Shown here in pieces: positions 54,941 to 64,000 of a stretch of 64,000 nt of DNA. Source of the DNA: Pyrrhosoma nymphula (taxonomy: Eukaryota; Arthropoda; Insecta; Odonata; Coenagrionidae); the NCBI GenBank assembly GCA_963573305.1, contig OY754330.1, positions 4,154,001-4,218,000 of the forward strand, read 5' to 3'. The notes under the pieces were generated by a model. It saw only the letters and a program-made list of their open reading frames with translations, was not told the DNA's origin and made no database searches. Both the position numbers and the translations under genes were made by a program. How positions within the stretch are numbered: position 1 is the stretch's first letter; each line of letters begins with the position of its first letter.

Positions 54941-55340
54941 AAAGAGATAGAATAAGACATAGAAAAAAGAAAGAGCACCAAGTTGTAGGTAACGATGAGA
55001 TGAAAATACATGGGGAAAATAGTTTTCAGATCAGAATCCTAGTTTAGGAGCTATAGTAAAAAAAAACCGCAAAAAATGGAAATTCTTCACCAAATGTTGT
55101 GTTTGAGTACCGCCGATATATATATTCTGTAAGCAAACGTTTATTTTATAACATTTGCCATTCGATGTATAACATATTAACATACGTCATTCCATCCTCG
55201 TCTTCAAAGTACCTGGCCTGTCATCTCTGCGAATTGGTTGAGTCCTCTCTTTCCTTTGATTATTTCTGTTCACATTGTATTTCCTTATTCAATTGATTCC
55301 CTACGTTCCTATGAATCCTTTCCTTTATTTGATTCCTTTC

Positions 55341-55560
55341 GGTCCTTCGTTCCTATGAATCCTTACATTGATTTGATTCCTTTAAGTCCTTCGAATCCTT
55401 TCGGTCCTTCGTTCCTATGAATCCTTACATTGATTTGATTCCTTTAAGTCCTTCGAATCCTTTCGGTCCTTCGTTCCTATGAATCCTTTCCTTTATTTTA
55501 TTCCTTTCGGTCCTTCGAATCCTTTCGGTCCTTTGGAACGAATCGGTCCTTTGGAACGAG
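55341..55560. repeat. 62-bp tandem repeats, hAT subterminal
   Basis: GGTCCTTCGTTCCTATGAAT starts at 55341, 55403 and 55465, an exact 62-base period, with shorter GGTCCTTCGAATCCTT variants between and after. The motif GGAACGA and its complement also occur near both hAT ends. Such clusters are typical transposase-binding arrays. Confidence 0.75.
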
Positions 55561-55656
55561 AATATTTCCACAACTGCATTCGTTTCTTCTCGTTCCATCA
55601 GTGGATTCGTTTCTAAGGAACGAATCTTTCCTAAATGGCCCATCACTAAACTACTG

Positions 55657-56095
55657 TGTTCAAAGAAGATAAGAGAATGTGAAAGCCTTTGTGTGGAGCG
55701 TGGCACTCTATGGACCGGAAACATGGACCATTGGAAAAGCGGAGCGGAAAACATCAGAAGTATGCGAAACCTGGTGATGGAGGAGGATGCTGAAGATCTA
55801 ATGGACGGATGATAGTAAGAAATGAAGAAGTTTACAGAAGATAAGAATAGGAACGGACAGCATATGGAACACTATAGATACACAATAGAAGAACCAGGTG
55901 GATCGGGCACACCCTGAGGATTTGTGAAGAATATAATTGAAGGAATAAATAAAGGTCAAAGCCTCAAGAGGAAGGTCAAGGGATTCGAATACATGGACCA
56001 AAATAGAGAGAGATGTGCGTAAGGGAGTGAGAAAATTAGGGTTAAATAGAGATAGATGGAGGGTTGCAGTCAACCAATCTTAGGATTGAAGGACC
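55657..56095 (+). pseudogene. LINE D, C-terminal part
   Basis: Frames show SVALYGPETWTI, EVCETWWWRMLKI-like residues, a TIDTQ-RTRWIGHTLR block, NIIEGINKGQS and LNRDRWRVAVNQS. This is the usual C-terminus of insect L1/RTE-like LINE ORF2 proteins. The 3' end is near 56095 with no clear tail. Confidence 0.65.
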
Positions 56096-58985
56096 AATCA
56101 TGGGGGAGCGACAGGAGGGCACCCAGCTTCTCGATAGATGGTGGAGCACTCTGGTTGCGTTGGCAATTCTCTCAGAGCGAAGGCAATCCCAAGTAGGGAA
56201 ACGAAAAGACACAAAAGGGGAAAAGATGGTAGATCGTGGCTGATTTTTCTGGGGAGGGGGGGTGAGGGGTAGTTGTGTGATTGAAGGGTGGGTGGGGGGT
56301 GGGGAGGAGAAAAAGGATTGAAAGGGGGTGTTCGTCGTTGCTTGCCAACTCATTCCCCCTTCCACCTCAGGACTTTATTTTTTTAAGGTCGAGAATGCCT
56401 GTTTGAGACATGACCCCTTTGCACCCCCCCCCCCTTTTCTGCTCCTTAGCCCCTGGGGCTCGCGGTTCCCCCTTCCCACACCCCTTAGTTCCCTGTTTTT
56501 CCCCGTTGTCTGCCTACCGGCTAGGGGCGGCGCTGCCACTAGTCTCCATGGCAGGGGTCGACTATTCCGTCTTGCTCCCGACAGAATCCTCTATAGTTTG
56601 AAATAGGCAGCAACGGACAGTGGGCCAAAAACAAAAACGACTGTTGGGAGGACACAATTCGATTTCCCGAATAGTTCATTTGCCGCTTTTCTCAAAGCAC
56701 ATTTGTCTTAGAATATAATAAAGCACATAAAATCGCAAGTTATTATATTTTGTAAACATAAACTTAGTCGTCAGGAGGGAAAGTGGTGCTATTTCCAAAC
56801 TTCTGGAAAGGCTACTTCTTAGGGAGTCATTAAATAATCCTAGTTCCAGAGTGGAATAATATTAAACTTAACTGGTTTTGATATCAGACAATGGTTCATA
56901 TATTGAATTTTTCCAGTAAAATATTGAAATTAAAGAAAATATCCCTCAAGCTTTCTCCTTTTCATTATAATGTCATGTATCAGTTCATGATAGGAAACGA
57001 TAGCTTCAAAAACCTCACCACTCCTCATCAGCCTAACCCATAGTTTTTTCAATTTCGATTGTCCCTTATCTCTTTTAAAGCCCAATGGGTCATAAACGAA
57101 CCGTCTTGCAAAATAATTATGACTGAGAAAATAACATTTAATTCATTGCTGAAATATTTTTATGCGCGGATTCAAAAATAAAACTTATATCTTTCAATAT
57201 ACTTGCAGCTCTCTTCACGTAGTATTTTTTATAGATTTTAAAAATATAACCTAAAGAGTTAGTGGTGTTCCTGTTCGAATTATTTTTTATGTTGTTATTA
57301 ACGCAATATTTTTCTTTTGATGATTATAGGTATTTGCTTATAAAAATGTTAAATAAAAGAAAAATGTAAAATTATGACGGGTAACTCAATATTGATGAGT
57401 AATCTTAGGCGGGTCGGTAATGACACATTATGGCTCATCTGGTGGGGTACCATATTCCTCGAGTTTGGCATAATGCAAAAGCGTACGATTTGGTTTAAAC
57501 GGCCTTTTGAGAACTTTTAAATCACATTTCTTGTTTTAGATTTGTGAAAGGTCCAAATAAGCGTAGAATGATGCAGTGCCGTGTCTAAATTAAAAAAACA
57601 CATGCTCCCAATAAAATGCCTTTATTGATTGAATGTGCGTGGAAATATGTACAAGAGAAGAAACTCCATGTATGCATTGTTTCTAGATGCTACGCTTTCC
57701 AGTTGCTGAGGCTAGCAAGGTTTTTACTTTTGAGAGACGTAAGATGCTCGCTGTTGTGACATCCAAGAGTCCGATTGTTGCGATGAGTTAAAGTTTTCTC
57801 AGTGGGATTAACATTAGGATTCCTGTTGCTTACACTGTTGCTATGCTATTAATCTTGAGAATGCATACGTTAACATATCTCTCAATTCACCTCAAGATCT
57901 GAGTCTAGAGTTAATTTTGACAAAGATTTCGACATAACTATCCTGAAGACGTCCAAGGTGGGTGCCCAAAAGAGCAGACTTCGGAGGGTACCTGCATCAC
58001 ACGGCCCTCGTCTCTCCGCCCCCGAACGGAATTCTGTCGCCGAGAGATTAATTGCGTCCAAGGAGCGAAACTGAAGTTCAGTCGGAATTTCACAACCGGT
58101 TATTCCATCCACCCTGGACCTAATCACTCTAGTTCACATGCTGGAAAACCCAAAAAATGTAATTGCGAAATGAATGAATTAGTGCGTTACATAAATAATA
58201 ACATCAGATGGCGTTAAAACAATAGAAAGTATAACGACTTTCTGTCAAATTGCAAGGAATTGGTCAACGAAGAGGCGTCTATCTTTCCACCTAAACCTGC
58301 CTTAGCTCAAAGGATCCGAAGAAACTTCTTTATCTTTCTTTATTTAATTTTATTCCTTCTTTAATTTTCGGTCTTTAACTACGCCAGGAGCCTCAGGTAT
58401 TGACTACATTATTTTTATTTGAAAAAAACTTCGGTAAACTTCGAAGAAACAACTTCGGTAACAAAAACCATGCACGTAATACTAAACAACTGTCCAATTA
58501 CTTCTGTGTATACACAATTTTTGTGGTGTCCTTGAAGTTACGACCGATTCTGTTGATTATTTTAGGCTTCTAACAATTTATCAAAAGAATACGTTCTGAG
58601 AAAACTATGTGCTTTCGGTCGTCGATACAATACATTTCAACTTACAGTGCCAGGGCGACCCAGGATCTACTTCCGGTAATTTAGCGAGTGGTCATAAAAG
58701 AGGGCCAATGAAGCGTTAGAGTAAGTGCAAGTGTTGCGGAATATATCATATTCCACTGCTGTATGTCTACGATTTCATGGAAAACGGAATGCCGCGCAAG
58801 TTTTTTGGGGGGGTCATTTCTACTCCAACAAGAGCATCAAAAGCTGGGAAGCCATCCACGAATTGCAAACAGAAAGCTGTGACACTCTGCAGATGCATCA
58901 TTTCGATTATTGGCACGAATCGGTTCTCGGCTCAAGACCAGCTGATTTGCCTGTTGCCAGCTGACAAATTATGACTATATTAAAA
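56096..58985. other. Unassigned DNA
   Basis: No gene or repeat is recognised. C-rich runs lie at 56420-56440. A GC-richer island at 57940-58090 encodes an open minus frame without any domain I know. Confidence 0.3.
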
Positions 58986-58988
58986 TTT

Positions 58989-59040
58989 GGCCGTGGCGAC
59001 GAGTATAGGTATTGAGTTCAAATCTCATGGATTATGTCCT
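58989..59040 (+). repeat. tRNA-like SINE fragment
   Basis: GGCCGTGGCGACGAG followed by GAGTTCAAATCTC at about A-box/B-box spacing suggests a degraded tRNA-type SINE head. No tail was identified. Confidence 0.35.
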
Positions 59041-59409
59041 CTTAGATCCTCTTCTCTGCCCTGCATCCGCTGACGGTCACGAAGAAAGAGTCGAGTGGGG
59101 TGCAGTGTAATGCTTTCATTACGAAATATTATTATAATTTTTCAGGAATAAATTTTTGGAGAAAGAGACTGCTTTCTCTCCTCTGACTTGAAACAGAAGC
59201 CATGGCATGGCCATCTTCTAGGATGAAGGAGCCCTCACACCAATTATTCTCCGGTCTGCCACTAGGTCAAGGGTATCATTTAACATTATCACAGAAATAC
59301 TTTGTAAATTTCCACAAATTATCGCCGGATACTCGCGTTACGACACTCGACTTGACCATGGTCCTTCTGGGTCATTGAGCAGACCTTGAGACGGTGGAAG
59401 ACGCGAGAG

Positions 59410-59585
59410 GAATTCGATTATGCTGGTACAGCACCAAATCTTACTTACAGTCGCTACTCACTTTGCTGAGTCCTTAGTTATGAGAGTACAACTTTCTAAG
59501 TGCACAATTGTCACTAAATTAACCTTCACAGGGAATCGAACCGTAGACCCTTGGTTGCCGCAGACTAATAAGCTACCAAGGCTTC
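59410..59585 (-). repeat. tRNA-derived SINE
   Basis: On the minus strand, GGTAGCTTATTAGT (A box region) and GGTTCGATTCCC (B box, about 59531-59542) form a tRNA-like head of about 56 bases. An unrelated body continues towards 59410. No tail or target duplication was confirmed. Confidence 0.5.
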
Positions 59586-62500
59586 CTAATTCTCAGGGCA
59601 AGTCAAGCCATAATCTGTGGTTCAATTACCAGTCAAGGTGGAAGTTTTCTCAATGCAAATGTCTACGTATGCCATAGCTTTTATTTAGGCATAGGTTATG
59701 AACATCACTGGCATCTGTTTTCAGTTCGAAGTTGTCGGAAGCGAGCTTGAAAATGTTTTCTTGCATCCAAAGCCTCATTCAAAGATTTGGGGTTTAGCGT
59801 CACAACAATTTTACTGACACCATCGTTAGGGCAAGTGAACGACCAAATGGAGGCAACACTTGGCGAAATAAAAATCTTCAATATTTAAAATAATCTAAAA
59901 GAGAGCCAAATCTGAAATTTAAGCAATAAAATTGACTTCAATTCAGTCAATATTAGAACATGGTTTATTTCTCTCTAATTAACAGCTGAAAGAAAAGGTA
60001 ATAATAACAGCTTTGTGGTAGAGCTAAATGTATTTAATATTTTCTTTATTTTATCGTGGTGAATATTTATCTAAGCTTAGAAGGTTGCATTTTAACCATT
60101 GATATAATCTTTGCCAGATATCACTGAAGATGATAATATTCTCACAGTGCTTTGGATACATTTGGCTGGGTGCGTAGTAATTGAATGAATGGTAAAAAGA
60201 GAGAAATAAATACAATAATGCTGAAGAGTGACCTACGAAGCACACATACCCGAGAAGATTAAAAGCCAACTGATATTAAGTCTTATCTTTATTTTAATCA
60301 CCTGTAAGTTCTTCGGTATCGAGTTACGCGAGTCAACATTCTAAAATTGATATTGTAACGTCCATAGCCTGTAGCGTCCATAGTGAAGGGCAGTCGGGCT
60401 TGTTACAGCATGATCAGTCAAGAATTGGAATGCTATTCAATATTATACAGTAATCGGAAATTGACAGGAAGGCGGAATTAGAAAATAATTTATAAAATGC
60501 AGTTCAATGATTGATTTTAGAAAAAAATAATGGTGAACAAACGCTGAAATAGATTTGTGTTTAACACTGAGTCATAAGGGATAAAGCGGAACACAAGCAG
60601 AGCTAATATACACCAGCAACTGGTCATACAATTTTAAAGTCATCTTAAAAATATTTTATCTGGTAGTGTCTCTTTTTAACTAGAGTAACGAGAATATTTT
60701 CTATTGATCTGATATTGAATGTATTTTCAGAATATATGACTCTGTATCCCATAATCTCACAGAGAACCATTCTAATACCTCTTTACCTTCAAATGGTAAT
60801 TGATTTCGGTAGTTCCTGCATAAGATGGATATACAGTGCTAACAAGTTATCGCTGACATATTTAAGCGCTAAGTAAGTATTTTTGGTATCTATCTACAAA
60901 TGCAGAAGCTATTATATTATTAGTGGCCCTATAGTTATACGGAGGATGATTAATCGGAAAACTGATGGAGGCGTTCTCCAACATTATCAGCTTTGGATTT
61001 CCACCAACGCATTAATAACGGTCCATCGCCATACCGCATTGAATGGAGTTGAGATGTATCATTGCCATCCCATTGAGGACATTCTTATGCTGCCAAGCGA
61101 AGAAAAAGCACGAACAATTGTAATAAATAAATGAAAAAGACAAATGCAATTCCAAAGTTGAGCCCTTACCTTCCTTGCAACTCCTCCATCACTCATATTG
61201 CTGCTGACAACCTCTCGGTCGAGAACGGGCGTCCCCATATTTTGACATCGCCGAACTGGCGAACAATCACTGACATCTGTGGATGAGAACGATGGGATTA
61301 AAGAAGTTCAACAGCTAGGGAAGTAATGATATTCATAACCTTTCTAATTAAGTGCCAGGCTAATAAAGGTCACTTATGAAATTTGATTTCAATGTGGTTG
61401 CACAAATAACACTTGACGGAATATAATCATGCGATTATCTGGAAAACTAAGATTTGTTTGACAAGGTAATATCGATGTCTTACTCTTGCATGTTATTAGT
61501 GGATGTATCATTTTCCATTCTCTAACGTAATGATATCGATATGAGATCGAATCGATGGCATGATTTCCAAGCGCCTCATGCGACATTTAATGACCTCACA
61601 CCTGCTTGCTATAGTAAACAGAGGTCGCTCAACTATTCGCCAATTTGAATTTTAAAGAGTGGGCACGCAAAGAATACCGAAAGACCTTATACGTGTTTCA
61701 CCTCGTTCCAAGTGGACCGTCGTGACATTCGTCTGAATGAAGCGTCAACTTCCAAGGGTACTCTCGACCGTAGTACTGACCTAATTTACACCCCGACGAT
61801 AGAAAAAAGAATGAATTGCTGAAATCAGGATAATTAGGTGTCCTTTTCATCGCCTTCCTCTCGCAAATCAGATGCTCTTGTGGAAGGGGCCTGCTGCAAC
61901 CCTTCGCCCCGGCGACCCCCAAGGGGGAGGGGGGCGACGGTTTCCCTTGATTGATGGCGCATGTCCTTGACTCCCCTGGGAGTGGTGGGAGGGAATGACT
62001 AGTTCCCTCCCAACTCTCCAGCTAAACCCCCCCCCCACACCATCGGGGACCAGTCGCCTTTATTAGACCCTAAGAGAGAGTGAGTGAGTGGTGTGTGGGG
62101 GACCGGGGGCTGAAGGGGGACGGGGATGGGGACGGGGGGGACCGACCCAATCACGTGGATGTCGCCCGCCGTGCCGAGCACGTGCGCCCTCATTATGTAA
62201 TGCTCACTTGAGCGAACTTAAAATGCTCTTTCCCCCCTTCCCCCCCAGCAACATTCCTCTCGCATTCGACGCGTTCGCTGGTGACGACGGGTGGACCCTG
62301 GGTGGGCAGGGAGTGGGGACCCTGGGTAGGCAGGGGGTTGGTGAGCCGTCGTCGTCATGGTCGCGTCAAAATTGGCGCTCATTTGGGGGTGGGGGGCGAA
62401 CGATTGTTGCGCGTGGTGGCGGGACGCGATTGTTGACGTCGAGAGCTTTATTACCACCGGGGGGGAGGAGACCAACCTCCTCGAAAGAAGAGAACATACG

Positions 62501-63590
62501 GGTCCCTATACCACACGCAAACAGAAATTACTTTAATTTGGTTTTCGCTCTAGAAAACAGGTCACTCAAGACGACACGTTGGTTTGTTATCCGGGGGAGA
62601 TGACCGACCACCGCACCGTGTCAGGTTATTTCAGCGATTGAAGACAGGTGAGTGGGTTGCTGAAGAGATGTTCAACCAAAATCAACTTATATATGAAAGT
62701 AAATTAAGTGATTTTGTAGCGTTAATTCAATGAAAGATTAAAAAATGCGATGAAATTAAAATCATGCTATTATTAGTTCACAAATCAAAAATTATGATTT
62801 GAGAATATAATTTTCATGGTTTATTTTACCTTATGAGGCTTTATGAGCATACATAAGCAAAATATTTGATTATTTGGGCCAAATTCCTACCGTTTACTAG
62901 TTCAGGTAAGGCAAACTTCCGGTATGCTCGCCATTTATCAAACAATTATGACAATTTGTCCATGACAAGTCTCTCTTAAGGTACTGACAATGGTGCTGAT
63001 AAAGAATTTTTCCATAATTTCTAATTTAGGAAATATATTCTTACTACTCTTACGACACACTATATATCTTGTCACTAAGGATCAAAGCAGTCAAAAGTAT
63101 TAAATTTCTCATACCTCTCCTTGGCTCTCCATACCCATATTACTAAGCAAGTAGGACGCAGTGAAGTTTCCGCAGTTTGACCGGAGAGTTGAAATTTAAC
63201 GCACAAATTTAAAGTCACCGAAGTTACTATTGGAGTTTTCCGTGCAATATGTTGAAGTTAGCGAAGATCCTGCCGTACTCCTGAGTTATAAGGGAGTGAA
63301 GGATTCATCCCAACCGGCACTGTTGTCTCCAGAACCCGATCCTGTCGTACAAATAACATCGTTGATTTCTTCGACCACTCTTTATTTCATTCCCTTTTTA
63401 CCCTCGTGACACTTTCACGATGATCAGGATTTCTAGACTAGCGTGTTGCCCCCCCAACTGATTCAAAACCACTGCTCCGAAATTTTATTACTGACGTAGG
63501 TTTTTGAAACCAGCGGAAAAAATTGGAACTTGAAATGCTAGGATTATTATGATGGCCGTGAAGCTAGAAAATGTAAGAAAATCGTGTACA
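59586..63590. other. Unassigned DNA
   Basis: No domain, RNA gene or transposon is recognised. G-rich runs at 61920-61935 and 62085-62140 and C-rich runs at 62030-62040 give spurious open frames (for example 62088-62603). Confidence 0.3.
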
Positions 63591-63591
63591 A

Positions 63592-64000
63592 TACAAGCAA
63601 AATTTGCAGGGTTATTTATAGAGGGAGAGATGAGAGTCAACGTGGTGTAGCTATGGTATTACATATCAAATCAGGGAAGAGGTTGTTAAACGCAGAGCAG
63701 GTGAGTGACAGGACATTACACCTGACTGATTTTGTAGTGGTCCAGGTATAGTACTTATATGTCTGCAAGGAACTATAAGGAAGAAAAGGTAGATGGAATG
63801 TACGAGCAACTAGAAGAGTTAAATAGTGGTCCCGGCCAAGAAAAAACTGGGAGTGATGAGTGATTAGGATGCAGGGTAGCAGGGGGTGGGAGGAACGGAT
63901 ATGAAGTAGAAGGGGATTAGAAATGATAGCGGTGAGAAAGAAATTGCATTTTGTACGAGAGATAAGTTAGTAATGACAATCACGTGGTTTAAACATCACC
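63592..64000 (+). pseudogene. LINE endonuclease fragment, continues past window
   Basis: Over shifting frames I read RGVAMVLHIKSGKRLLNAEQVSDRT, VVVQV, a MYEQLEEL-like segment, and finally RDKLVMTITWFKHH at the window edge. These match the middle and end of an APE-type endonuclease (RGVA, YAPT, FNEKVG and ELVI-NT-WF). The type is like LINE D. It continues past 64000, and stops in several frames show decay. Confidence 0.6.

Larger units (their letters stand above)
51501..55656. mobile_element. hAT-type element with 8-bp target duplication
   Basis: The termini are TAGTGATGGGC (51509-51519) and GCCCATCACTA (55638-55648). The flanks ATCTACTC (51501-51508) and AACTACTG (55649-55656) each differ by one base from ATCTACTG. 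That is the sequence expected in LINE D, whose reading (H-L-L-C-S-K-K) is restored by removing the insert. The 4,140-bp element has no hAT transposase. It contains diverged tandem repeats, 62-bp subterminal repeats rich in TCGTTCC, and an inserted LINE family 2 copy. Confidence 0.75.

Noticed and set aside
55321..55560. CRISPR-like array (62-bp repeats)
   Set aside because: Repeats are contiguous with no spacers, in a eukaryotic hAT element.
57882..58127. 81-codon minus frame in a GC-richer island
   Set aside because: Possible exon by composition, but no splice-site pair or domain was found.
62088..62603. 171-codon glycine-rich ORF near the window end
   Set aside because: G-run composition, no domain, no start context or splice support.

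Overview
This window is nuclear DNA from a eukaryote, almost certainly an arthropod and most likely an insect with a large, repeat-rich genome. The grounds are a BEL/Pao LTR element, CR1-like LINEs with hexanucleotide tails, Penelope-like elements (PLEs), a Helitron-like insert, tRNA- and 5S-derived SINEs and GT-AG-type splice signals, with no bacterial operon structure. I cannot name the species. Family names come from reading motifs; no database search was run.

Region 1 (1-11.8 kb) is mostly unannotatable intergenic or intronic DNA. It holds the best host-gene candidate, a THAP-domain first exon ending at a perfect splice donor (1463-1576). It also holds a 5S rRNA-derived SINE, an ATG placed directly against a splice donor (4930), a long purine/pyrimidine strand-asymmetric tract, a tRNA SINE, a small TIR element, a 327-bp palindrome of two opposed tRNA-like genes flanked by a 9-bp direct repeat, and a 3' fragment of LINE family 2.

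Region 2 (11.8-31.7 kb) is one old BEL/Pao provirus on the minus strand, bounded by a 5-bp duplication (CCGTC at 11831-11835 and 31720-31724) and filled with later insertions. LINE copy B (family 1) sits inside its reverse transcriptase. A second interval (about 13.1-24.7 kb) holds a PLE (itself split by LINE copy C and ending in a hammerhead ribozyme motif) and a PHD-finger ORF1 LINE split by nearly full-length LINE copy A, which is split by a 2,200-bp Helitron-like element. Copies A and B give precise empty sites for each other.

Region 3 (31.7-47 kb) has a SINE, another degenerate LINE (32.85-35.49 kb), a foldback pair of hammerhead motifs (37.15-37.25 kb), a possible TATA promoter (37.67 kb), a 5'-truncated PLE with a compound CA/TA microsatellite, two foldback hairpins, and a Tc1/mariner-like element with about 220-bp inverted repeats carrying a LINE family 2 fragment.

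Region 4 (47-56.1 kb) is a decayed LINE (D) broken by an opposed LINE (E) and by a 4,140-bp hAT-type element with an 8-bp target duplication. The hAT carries diverged tandem arrays and a LINE family 2 copy. Region 5 (56.1-64 kb) is largely featureless, with tRNA-like SINE pieces and a LINE endonuclease fragment running off the end.

The most interesting signals are: a correctly phased U UUU UUA slippery heptamer joining ORF1 to an AUG-less ORF2 in LINE A; a UGA codon shared by LINE copies A and B between endonuclease and RT; a 3'-terminal stem-loop preserved by compensatory changes across three LINE families; and hammerhead ribozyme motifs at PLE ends.
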